NCBI GenBank assembly: GCA_025602905.1
Contig: JAHLKI010000005.1
Coordinates: 124,001 to 188,000, forward strand
Direction of reading: 5' to 3'
Length of the DNA: 64,000 nt
From: Phlyctochytrium arcticum
Taxonomy: Eukaryota; Chytridiomycota; Chytridiomycetes; Chytridiales; Chytridiaceae
A model generated the notes under the pieces. That model saw only the letters and a list, made by a program, of their open reading frames with translations, made no database searches and had not been told where the DNA came from. Within the stretch, counting starts at the first letter, position 1. Each line of letters starts with the position of its first letter. Below, piece after piece: positions 44,856 to 55,442 of this stretch. Position numbers and translations under genes: made by a program.

Positions 44856-46210
44856 ACCTCCTTGCAAAGACTTTGTTGTGCTCGTTTCTTTCCCACCCTT
44901 CTTCCCACAATATTCCCACCCTCTTTCTACACCGTGTTTCCCACAATCCTTTGCATGGAATACCCTCATTCTTTCGTGATTAACATTTATAGGGTTTTTT
45001 TTTGATTTCAAATCTTGTAGATGTGGGGATATCTTATACCCTCTTTGTCCAAGTATATCTTTGATTCTTTCCCCTCTGTCTCGAATGGAAAGTCTACGGA
45101 TATACTCAAGTAGGGCCAAAGCTTTGCAAGAAAAACATGCTCCCACCCACTCGAGCAAGATGGTTTCCAATCTGGTTGTGGTTAGCCAACGATCTACGAA
45201 TAATAATGCCGTCTCTCCGAATCTCCGAATTTTTCCGGAAAAGCTTTTACCCACACATCATTAAAATTTTGTCCAGCGTACCGTGGTCGCCCCGGTCGTT
45301 CAAACCGCTAATTGTTTGTTTTAGTAAAATCGGTCTCACAAGTAGGACGTCTATCCCGCTTCTCAACGCTTCCTAGATCGGACATCCACTGTCATCCAGA
45401 TCCTGCAAAATCCATCTTGCCAAGCCCATTAGTATGCCCATATGTCCGGACCGACGCTCATCACCAACGCCAACGAATCAGTAGATTATTGATATCAACG
45501 AATGATATGATACCGGAAATGAAATTCCCAAAACCCATTCCCAAATCAGATGTGGACTAGGAATTGTACCAGGATGTGGACATTCAACAAATATTCGCGT
45601 AGGCCCGCTTGTCTTCCCAGAATTCCCGTCCCACTAAAAAATTGTATGGCAAAAGGAAAAAAAATAAAATAGTGGCCCAGCACGCATGAGTCAGTCAAGG
45701 CGATGCCAAGCCACCTTTGCGCCACGCATTCCCGCGCTGATTGTTTGGAGCGATGAGCCGCTGAATCATGATGGAAGGTGTTCTCACACCTTTTTCAGAG
45801 TGTGCACATAACGGCTCCTGTGGCCTAGAAATAAAACATCGATAGCCTAAAAAAACCGCTCAGACCTTTAAGTACGGTAATGAATAGGTTGTTACCTCGT
45901 ATAATACTTTGTTGAGTACTAGAAACAAGCTGTAGTAGCGAATATGAGTGTTATGATATTGCTCTGGTGAGACAGGTGTGAATTCCGTCTACAAAAAGAA
46001 CACGTTTCAGCAATATTTGGCGTCGGTTCAATTCTCCGCTGGATACATTCTGCGCCCCAGATCAGCGAGCTCAGGCCGGGTTAGATAAGGCGTTCTCTTT
46101 TTTTTTTTCCACAGCGTGCTGCGCAGATCTGCGTATAAGAACCAGACCGGGTCGTGGGTTTCCCCCCCTACGTTTCCTCGCTCAAAACCTCAAACAAACG
46201 ACAGCAAAAC
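44856..46210. other. Intergenic region upstream of secreted chitin-binding gene
   Basis: About 1.35 kb with no coding frame of note. It includes a TGAGTCA bZIP core near 45689, a GATA site at 46084-46089 and, close to the downstream gene, a 12-bp palindrome and TATA-like box. Confidence 0.5.
46084..46140 (+). promoter_or_regulatory. Promoter elements: GATA site, 12-bp palindrome and TATA-like box
   Basis: Upstream of ATG 46211 are AGATAAG (46083-46089), a poly-T run, the perfect palindrome CGCAGATCTGCG (46122-46133) and then tataaga (about 46135), some 75 bp before the ATG. The order and spacing suit a fungal core promoter. GATA sites are bound by GATA-finger factors, of which WC-1 in this window is one; a direct link is speculation. 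Confidence 0.45.
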
Positions 46211-46492
46211 ATGGTCAAGCTTACCCTCTCCACCATCGTCTTGGCCGCCACGGCCGCCATCCTGTCGATTGCAACAACACCGACCTCTGCCGCACCGGCC
46301 CGCTTCAGTCTGGTCGTTGACAACGACGCATTCCGTGCCGCCATGGCTCTCAACCGTCTTCAGCGAGATCACAATGGTGTCTGTGGAAGCGGAACCGTGG
46401 CCCCCGCTGGCCTTTGCCCACGCGAGAACCAGTGCTGTTCGGCCCAGGGTTATTGCGGACAAGGTCCCAACTACTGCACTCCCGGCAAATAG
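46211..46492 (+). CDS. Small secreted hevein-type chitin-binding protein (CBM18)
   Basis: A 93-aa single-exon protein. The signal peptide covers residues 1-~30 (MVKLTLSTIVLAATAAILS, cleavage near SAA-AP). A short spacer leads to one CBM18/hevein domain at residues ~55-93: CGSGTVAPAGLCPRENQCCS then AQGYCGQGPNYC, with eight Cys and the aromatic residues that stack on GlcNAc. The upstream in-frame ATG at 46154 would place a hydrophilic stretch before the signal peptide, so I chose 46211. It probably binds chitin in its own wall or on a substrate or host surface. Secreted single-CBM18 proteins are common in early-diverging and pathogenic fungi. Confidence 0.9.
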   Translation: MVKLTLSTIVLAATAAILSIATTPTSAAPARFSLVVDNDAFRAAMALNRLQRDHNGVCGSGTVAPAGLCPRENQCCSAQGYCGQGPNYCTPGK

Positions 46493-47228
46493 ATCCGTCT
46501 TCTAACGGGACCAACGAACACGTCCCTCCATCGCTCCATCCTCCCCCCTGTCGCATCAACGATACTCTCACCTCCATTTCCTGTTCCACATTAACAAAAC
46601 ATCTCACTTTTGGCATCCGGTCTGACACACACAGTTGACGCTTCCAACTACTAATTTAACACACATCATACCCTACCATGATCATACCTCTCCCTAAGGC
46701 AGAACACCATATAGACCCCATCCTTCTGCCTCAATCCCCTACCTTACTTATAGATGGACCAATGTCCAAGCAGTTCCTACTATTTTATTTCGTTTTGATT
46801 CTTTTCCGTGTAAATATAACTTTTTCCAATCTCTTGACCAAAACCATGGGCTCGCCGGCGGGCTCGCACCGTTTTATATTTGGGTTCCCTGGTCTATCCC
46901 CGCCCCCAGATACTCGGGTTCAGGTATATCCAATACCAGTACGTGGGAGCCACATCCTGGGGGAGACCCATGGTACGGTATATAGAACATGTCAGCTCCT
47001 TGACCCAGGGGAGGCATGAGTAAAGCCTTGGTTTTGGTGCCCTTGGTTCAACCTCCTTTATCCAACAGTTTTAAAAAAGCATATGATAGAGAGATGCACA
47101 AGAGCAGGGTATACAGAGCGTGGAGTAGGGTATATATATGTATCATATCATTCATCTTGAGTGGGAGAATAGAGAGTGGCAAAAAGGACTGGTCCATCGT
47201 TCAACAAAGAAGGAAATGCCGTGTTTTG
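46493..47228. other. Convergent intergenic region, no gene seen
   Basis: About 735 bp between convergent genes. A 113-codon frame (46678-47019) lacks any motif. The region likely contains both 3' UTRs. Confidence 0.5.
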
Positions 47229-50107
47229 CTATGTGCCTCCGCTGCTGCTGCCATGCATCCGGCGATGTCGCTGCAAATCCGCGGCTCGATAATCTGTTCA
47301 ACAAAAGCCAAAAAAGGAAATAAAAAGTTGTTAGCAAAAAATAACAACAGAAAAATGATACGGCGGTGACATCACGCGCTAGGGTTGGAAAGGTGGCCCA
47401 TGCCCAAAAAAACGCCAACTATAAAACCAAAAGTTCCAAAAATGCATAAGAACGGACCCCCCCTCCGAGCGTCCATAAATGGAAACCCGATGGAAAAATG
47501 TCTGGAAAATGTCGCATTAAAGCTTTTACCCCCCCGGGCGGCACTCGCCCCACCACGGCTCCATCCACCCTGATGCTTGCTCCACTGCGACCCCCAACAT
47601 GAATTGAAGGCCGTGTATAGAAAAAAAAGGGCATCGGAGCTAATGTAGAACGAAAACTTACACGACTTTGAGCAGTCCGGGTGCGGGCACGCGAATAGCT
47701 TTTGGCGGACGGGCGCATGCACAATCAGTAAATGCTGCTGTTGGTTGTAGAGCCGGTTAAAGATTTTGTCGCAGACCGTGCATGGATACGATTTCCGTAC
47801 GGTCTGGGTCGTGTTGTCGCCTTCGCCGCTGGTGGTGGGATGCGAGCTGCTGCGTCGTTTGCCTTCATGATGAGTGGTGGGAGTGGTAAGGGTGGATGAT
47901 GAAGAAGAAGAAGGGGGATCAGAGGGGCGATGGTGGTTGTTGTGATTGTGTTTGTGGGGACTGCTGGACGCATGCCGAGGGGATTTGTCGTTGGAATATG
48001 CTGCCGGATACTTGCTTCGGCTTCGGCTCCGGTTGATTTTGCTGCTGCTACTGCCTTCATGCGTTTCCACCGACGCGTATGGGTGATGGTTGTGAGGGTG
48101 ATGGCTGCTGCTGGTGCTGCTACTGCTGCTACTGTGGTGTCGACGATGGGTACCCTCTTGTATCGACCGTGATTCACCCCCACGACGGCGACGGCTACCA
48201 CTGTCCGATCGTTGCACCTTTCGCGCCTCCAAAACATCGGCCGCGCTCGGCCGATTTGTCGCGACGTGTTGCTGTTGCTGTTGCAACATACTAGACGCGA
48301 CTACAGCACCTCCGACCAGTACTGCTGCTGCCGACATGGTCTCAAACGAGGACGAAGACGACATGGCGGATGCCATCGTACTGCCTTCATTATTCGACAA
48401 TGGCAACGACGGTTGTCCCAAGTAAGGTATAGAATGGTTGGGCACCGGTAGCGGCGGCGAAGGGTACGGTTCGCCGTGATACGACTGCTGCATCATGATC
48501 CATTGGTCGACACTACCATTGCCGACAGACGATCCGGGCATCTCTGCCGCCCCCAAAGACAAGGACGTAACGACACCACCTCCTCCATCAAGTATGGCCA
48601 GCTCATCCATCGCGCTGCTGCCACTGCTCCTCATCGCGGCGCCGGTCGTTTTTGCTGTCATCGTCGTTGTTGTCGTTGTGGAGGATCCTGATGCTCGTCC
48701 CGACAAGGTCGCTCTCAAATCGGCATCTCTCAAGGCCGCATCCAGTTCACTCAATACGTTAAAACTCGCAATCGACGCGTCTATCTTCGTCTCGTTTCTT
48801 CCATCATCAGCCGACATGCTCGCCGCCGGAACATGGTTTAGCGCGGCATAGAAGGATTCAGCGGCCGTGCTCGCCCCCACCATTCTAAACCCGTCGTCGT
48901 CTTCCTCATTTCCTGCTTCCCTTGGCAACGCTGACGAGTCTGAAGACTCGGAAGAGTTCGTCCTGGTGGATGCTTCGCTGGGCGACAATCCTAAATCCAT
49001 CTCGTGGGACATGGGAGCTCGCTCCGAGGACGCTGTCGTCGGGTTTGTCGTTGATGTCGGCAAGGCGGGTGACAAGAAATTCCCGCTGAAAGGGGCCCAA
49101 GGGTCGTTGTACTGGACTCCATAGGCATTGTTCGTGTTGATGTTGTGAGGTGGGTGAGATTGCTTTTGATGAAAAATGGACTCGTTTGGCTGACGTTGTT
49201 GGTGATTAGGAGGATGCGGATCATGGTGCCCGGACAATGTTCCTGATGAAGTCAGCTGTTGCCGGCCGACATTGTGTTCCATTCGCTGATGCTGTTGCTG
49301 TTGCTGTTGATGCTGTTGCTGCCATGATCCGGCCGACAAAGGGGACGGTGGCAAGATTTTCAAGGGAGCGGGCCAGAACCCAATGACTGCAGCTTGTTGC
49401 TGCTGGTAATGCAGAGCATAGTTGTTGGGCACCGAGACGACATGCTGAGAAAAGTAGTCGTCGTTGGCGGTTGGCCGTCGTTGTTGGTGATGTGGTTGTA
49501 GTTGACGGTGATGAGGGTGCGGATGGTGGACTTTGACTGGCGGCGACAGATCGGAATGGAATGCAGGGGAAGTCAAGACACGCGCTTCGTACCGGTACTG
49601 AGGGGGTCGACTGGATTGATTTTGTTGCTGCTGATGCATTACCCCATGGACACCCAAGACACCTTCTTCGCCGCCGCCGTGGACGGGCTGTTCCTGGGGT
49701 CGACGATACTGGGAGTGCTTGTTGCCAAAGGCTGGCTGTTGCTGATGCAGGCTCCCGGCGGCACCACCGTCGCTGTGAGCGCTACCGCTGCTACCACTGA
49801 CCATACTTTCTGGCGTGGGAAATGGATGCCCCGATGTGCCTTGATTCTGGGGACTGTACTTGGTATTGTTGATACCACTGCTGCCCTCGTAGGGATGATG
49901 GCTGCCATCCGGGCCAAACCAGGCTGCATAGTCGGTCAGATCGTTGGGCGGGATGTAGAGTGTTGGAAACGCGGATGTCGTCGTCGTCTCTGTCGACGCC
50001 GTTGTGGACGCCGGAGCTGATGATGCTGATGGGTAGGAGTGGTGGGAATAGGACGAATCCCTTAATGGTGATGACGTTGCTGCTAGTGTTGTAGATGTCG
50101 TCTCCAT
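47229..50107 (-). CDS. Q/S/H-rich transcription factor with two C2H2 zinc fingers
   Basis: An 836-aa protein from exons 50107-47662 and 47293-47229. The 368-nt intron between them is far longer than others here. The first ~750 residues are low complexity: Gln runs, His-rich stretches, Ser runs, NTN and TTT tracts. Two C2H2 fingers sit at the very C-terminus: YPCTVCDKIFNRLYNQQQH with HLLIVH, and FACPHPDCSKSYYRAADLQ with RHRRMH. The second is completed only by the small last exon, so translation through the intron would destroy it. The ATG at 50107 is the first true ATG; the frame itself opens earlier. Paired C-terminal fingers with a long disordered activator region suggest a DNA-binding regulator. 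The target is unknown. Confidence 0.82.
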
Positions 50108-53069
50108 TGGGGGCAAAGAAGTTTGGGCCAAGCGACGCGATTTTACTGTGGGGCGGCCAAGGAGGCAACGAGAGCGAGGGTTGCGCGGGGATTTCCACTA
50201 TTTACTACTTGCTGGTGCACACACAAAGCGTCAAAGAAATGTCTAGAACAATCAAGGGCTGGATGTCAAAAGGGCAACCAGAAAAGGTGGAAAAAAATGA
50301 GGGGGGAAAAAACGATTGAGGACGGTAAATGCGCGTGTTAGTTGCAGGCCAAGTGATGCCCGACATAAGGAAATGCCGACGAGCGACAACGACTTCCCAA
50401 AGATATCATCGCATCCCACCAAACAAATTCCCGTAAAAGAGTCTCGTACGAACAATGAGCCCGGTACCTATGAAAGTGCTCTTTCCTTGGCCTCAAATCG
50501 CAGCGTCGGCAATAATCCAACCCCCCCTATTGTTGACATGTTTCAGAATATGACACATTCCGATAGCCCAAGTATACCCCCCGATTTGGATTTCTCCCGA
50601 GGTCCCTAACCGGAATAAACGAGTGGTTCTAACGGGTACTTACCGTCAATCGTTTAGATGGGATCTCACTGCGACGCGATGGGGAGTTCCGGAGAATATT
50701 GGAGTGCATCAAGGGAAAGAATATGAATCCTCAGCACAACAGAGAGACGCTTGGTTATGCTCCGATCAAGCGTGAAATCACTTGTTTATTCCCTCAACAT
50801 ACAAACACACACATTCGGCTGGAACGCAATCCTTGCCTGACCCGATGGAAGACCAGATTCTTGGCTTTTCGGCGATCTGAAAGTTAACCTTTTTACCCCT
50901 TTCGAGGCCGCGGTGGCACTCGGTATGTGGTAAGTATGTTGACCAGGCTTCACGCGTTGCTTTGCTTTAGACCCGGAGAATATATCTCGGGCAAAAGTTA
51001 GCTTTGGGTAGGAACAATATGGAAGCGCGAAATCAGCACACAATAGGTGTATGTAGAATGGCGTTGCCCCCCTTTTTTTCACCACTGGCAAGAGAAGAAT
51101 GTCCCTGGAATGACTGAGGTAAATACGCTCTTGAAGCGGAGAAACTATTCGAGTGGTGAGACGGGGGGCTTCAAGGGGTACCTTAACTACACTTGTATAG
51201 ATCCGAAAAGCCAAATTTTGTGGGCAATGTCTTGGTATATAATAGAAAACCCTTGTTTTTCCGAGTTTTTATGTTTCAAAATTAATTCCGTGGTCTAGGT
51301 TCTTTGTTTTGGCGTTGTTTTCACCCGGTCGTTGTTCTAATCCCCGGCACACAAATCTTGACATGAACGTTGTCTAAGCGGTATGACGGGACAAGGATTG
51401 GGCCGGATGGGAATGAAGGCGATTCTGGCCGCCCGACACTCAGTTCTCCTCCCGATGTTTGAGATGTGGGTCAAAGAGCCGTCTCTCCGAATCCTTTCCA
51501 CACCTCAACAAGAAGCGGATGTTCGATGTCAACAATGCTGATTAGCCTCGATGATGGGAGATTGATGATGATGATGATGGGGCGGCAGCTACTGTACTTT
51601 TCAAGATTGTTGATGGACGGGATTTTCGCTGAGCAGCCGATGACCCGGCTCAATTCAGGATGCCGCGGCTCCGTGCACTCCCGAACAAAAGACAGAGCGG
51701 GCGAGAAGAAGTAGAAGGAGCAACGTTTCTAGAGCCCCGCGTGTACAAAAGGTGCAGATTGGGTGCAGATCACGCGGATTCCGACTGATGCCAGGATGCC
51801 TGTCCTTTTTGTCGCGTTGCGCGGCTCTCCTGTCGAACACGCGATATATACACTTTTGTATATGTGGAAAAGACACAGCTTTGATTGAAGAAGTGAGTGG
51901 TTTGCTTTCATTCCTGAGCGGGCAAACTTATTTTGCAGGAATACCGACTTCAGGGTACCAAAAAGAAGCCGATACACGGATAGTAAACTTTGACCCTGTC
52001 TTGGGGCGGGAGTTTAGGAATGACGAGGCGAGTCGGATGATGCATACTAATAATGGGTCGTCAACATGACTGTTGTGGGAGTGTCGGTTGGAGTAGGCGC
52101 ATCGGGAGTGGAACGTCTATATTATTCGGCAGGTCGCGGAGAATCGGCAGCTCCCACACACTCACCACTTACTGACACAAAAGGATGTTATAAGAAGGTT
52201 AAAACCTTGCAACACGTGGAAAACGAGTCAATTCTGTACACTTTTTTTGAAACAAAGTTTTTGGTACGAGAAATGCAAACCCCCCGGAAGATTTCCCATT
52301 ACATTTCTTACATGGTCGAACTGCCTATTGCCAATATGATGCGGTGGAAGTGCAGCGGCGGGACATTAGTAGAGCGCGCCTGCGGGTCGGGAATCATCTT
52401 CTAGATCCCTTCGTTCCGGATGAGTCGATGCTTCCTTGAGGTGATGAGGATGCGGCGTTACTGGTGGACAATGGCCATGAAGTCGGCCGCCGAGTTCCTA
52501 TTGACATCCTATCCATGGAGGTGGATAAGGCACAAAAAGTGGGCTTTACATGTAGTTCCGCCGCGTTTGATGAATCATTGTCATGTATATAGATTCGGCA
52601 TTTCGGCAATAAATCGGGCGGCCCTTCCCTACATTATGGTCCTTGGTAACAAACATTCGGAGCCGGAAATGAAATTACTAGGGAATTTACGCGTAAATTT
52701 CTGGGGATCTTTCTCGCTCCCGTTTGTTGCTGGCACGCGTGTATGTAGGGAAATATACGCGTGGCATGCAAGATCCTTGAACAAGGCTATCATTCAAAGC
52801 GACCGATCCGAGGCTGCGGCTCCCGTGATGATGAGTGCACATACTATACATGCTGTATCTACGAAATTCGAAGACCTGTCCATATATGCAAGTTATTCAT
52901 GATCTATCAGAATCAGATCGTCCATCGAAATCAGTACGGTCAGCGTAGCTATATATAGGCCTCTGATGAATAGGCCAAGCTCCGAGAGTTAGGGTTAACA
53001 TCGGTCATCACTAAACCACGAATCTGCCCAAGCTCCGCTCTTGGCGAATGTCAAAAGTTGGTCTGTTTT
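50108..53069. other. 3-kb gap without a secure gene
   Basis: This is the longest empty stretch, upstream of both the C2H2 gene (-) and GNA1 (+). Frames at 52066-52404 (112 codons) and 52420-52902 (160 codons) have no recognisable motif. A third frame, 52251-52589, stays open for 113 codons except for one TGA at 52437 and has a coding-like composition. A GAT-rich run occurs near 51565. It may hold large promoters or a decayed gene. Confidence 0.45.
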
Positions 53070-54012
53070 ATGATGGCACTAAGTGACTTGGCCGATGGCG
53101 GAAAGGAAACAACGACAACGACAAAGGATTCGCATAGTGACCACTATCAATTTGATCCTGCCCTGATACGTCCCGAAATCCACCAGTCGTTTCCTTCCGG
53201 GTTGGCGATTCGACCCCTTCACATTGCCGATTTTGACAAAGGTAGAATATTGAAGAGTCAAGAAGCCAAAGACTGGATATCTGATGCGGTGCGGGATACT
53301 AGGATACTTGCAGCTACTAGCGCAACTTACCACTGTTGGAAACGTGTCGCGAGATCTGTTTGAGCGTACGTTTACTCGTCAAGCCGTGTTTTGCGTGGCA
53401 TGAGACTGACTTCCTCTGTTACAGGCCGTTTTGAATACTTGAAAAAACGGAATGACACCAAACTGTGTATCGTTGTCGACGATGTAGAGCAGGGTCGAGT
53501 TGTCGGGTATGTGAAATGCCCTGTAGGACGGGGTTTTGGGCCAGATGGGTTGAATGACATCTTTAGGGCGGGATCGGTCATGCTGGAACCCAAATTCGTG
53601 CATGAATGCAGCTCGGTGGGGCATATCGAAGGTAGGTGCACAGATTTGCCCAAAAAAAATCGAATGTGTCGCTTGCCTAACATGGCGTGTTTACTCAGAT
53701 ATCGTTGTGGATAGCTCAACACGAGGCAAAAATCTAGGCAAATTGTACGTCCGCATGGTGGCACATACACATGAAGAGTTTGAGAACTGATCTACCTGGT
53801 CTTATGGCAGGATCATCAATGCTCTGTCCGACCTGACAAAGCAAAGCGGTGCTTACAAGGTAAGTCCACCGTGCCAAACCATGCTTCAGATGACACCGGT
53901 TTCTAAGGACAGGTTTTTGAAGGTTATTCTCTCGTGTGCCGAGAAGAACATTGGTTTTTATCAAAAGTGTTCATTAGAACCGAAAGAGACGACAATGGCC
54001 AAATATTATTGA
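53070..54012 (+). CDS. GNA1: Glucosamine-6-phosphate N-acetyltransferase
   Basis: A 188-aa GNAT-fold enzyme. It converts glucosamine 6-phosphate and acetyl-CoA to N-acetylglucosamine 6-phosphate, the step feeding UDP-GlcNAc to chitin, N-glycans and GPI anchors. Exons 53070-53241, 53303-53365, 53425-53506, 53567-53631, 53699-53744, 53811-53859 and 53923-54012, all in phase. Diagnostic blocks: LAIRPLHIADFDKGYLQLL, QLTTVGNVS, RFEYLK, GSVMLEPKFVHECSSVGHIE, IVVDSSTRGKNLG (the acetyl-CoA binding RGKNLG loop), then VILSCAEKNIGFYQKC. Length and order are typical for fungal Gna1. The last acceptor (gaag at 53922) was chosen to keep AYKVILSC intact. It is convergent with the histidine phosphatase gene, 106 bp apart. 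Confidence 0.95.
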
Positions 54013-54118
54013 TCTGAATCGAAAACCACCATCTAAATAGATCTGATTCTGTTACTGTTTTTTTCCGTCAAAAGTGTATATCGATCGTAAATTAAGTTGC
54101 CAAATTATTATTCAAACT

Positions 54119-55182
54119 TCAAAGTCTCTCCTCTTGCGGCTTTCGCCAGCCAACAACTACTATTGGAAGCAATCCTCCGGGCACAATATGGAATTGACGG
54201 TGCTTGGTGACGCGTGCGACAGCTTCAATCACACCACCGTGACATACTACCCCAATATAGGGATTGTGGGAAGATTTTAGACTCTCTTCACTTTCACTCG
54301 ACTTTGCGCTCACAGCGGTGAAGATTTCCTGAAGAGCTTGTTGAATGCGATGGTCCAAATGCTGCTCTGTTTCGCGTTCATCGGGCTTCCACAGCGTATC
54401 TTCATCATCAACCAGTCCCGCAAAATCAAAATGTGGAAACCGGACCTGGAGCTCGGTCCGTGTACGGCGATGATCACAGGTATGGTCGCCGTACTCTTCA
54501 CGAAGGTTTTCTAGTACACGGGGGTGATACTGGTTCCCCGTAATGGATCCCCATAATATCTCTGTGGTATTCAAACATCGCGTGAGCGGTGACGAAAAGA
54601 TCCATTCTGGAACAGATAATCCTTGGCCAATCTCCAGCGACAGCTTGGCGAGATTCTCGCGTAATTGGTGCACCCCCAAATCTGTCAGTTGCGCATCAAA
54701 ATATTCCGGTAGCCGAGAGTAATATTCATCCCACGCCTTCTTTCCATACTTGGCTTCAGCCGCATTATGAATTCCCCTGTGCAACAGGTTTAGGACAAAA
54801 AGACTTGAGGATGGCTCCGTTTCTGGGGATTTCAAGTTTGCACATACTGGCCGTGTCGCTGCAGGAGTAAGACTCGGATCAGACCGGTGTCCCCAAGAGA
54901 CGCTTGCTTTTCGCGTAGGAGGCGGTCAAACTCTGGCCATGTGACTCCATCGACAAGGCCCAAGTGGGGAGGAACCATTGGGTAGTGACTGTCATCCGTG
55001 TTTGAATCGCTCTGTTCAAAGAAGCCTGTCAAAGCCGTGAAATGGTCGAAATGCCCCAAGTCTTCGTTTGTCGCAGGCAAAATAGGCATTTGTGCTGGTC
55101 TCAGCTGGCTACCGTTACTGGCGGGACTTGCAAACGCAAAGTAAACTTGTATCAAGGCGAGCAGAAGTACGGCCCAGTTCAT
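54119..55182 (-). CDS. Secreted histidine phosphatase (phosphoglycerate-mutase-like)
   Basis: A 330-aa protein from exons 55182-54848 and 54776-54119. It has a signal peptide (MNWAVLLLALIQVYFAFAS, cleavage near residue 19). The catalytic motif RHGQGIHN appears when exon 1 ends at a gtatgt donor, splitting the Gln codon. Other conserved pieces are the LTDLGVHQLREN helix, IFSSPLTRCLNTTEIL and the second catalytic His in VVCHGGVIEAVARV. This is the branch-1 histidine phosphatase superfamily, close to fungal phosphomutase-like (Pmu1-type) proteins. Phytase-type specificity is not implied because the RHGxRxP form is absent. The secretion signal suggests an extracellular, vacuolar or ER-lumen phosphatase. 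The substrate is unknown. Confidence 0.88.
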
Positions 55183-55442
55183 TTTGGTCGCAAGATTGGT
55201 CGGGGGATTCTCGGCGTGTCATTTCTGTCCCATGTCATGGCTCCGGAAATTAACCGAACTGACATTTCCCACAACCCTTTACTGGTTATATCTCTAAGGT
55301 TTGTGACGTACAATCTCCAATGCCTTCCGTCGTTTTACGATGACGATGCATTCGTTCTATACCATTCGTACCGCATTAGCTTTTTTGCCAACAAACATCA
55401 TGTACAAGAAAAAAATAAAAGCAAGTAGTAAAAACTACGAAT

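Noticed and set aside
52066..52902. Two adjacent open frames of 112 and 160 codons
   Set aside because: No motif, no phase-compatible splicing, and compositions unlike the confirmed exons.
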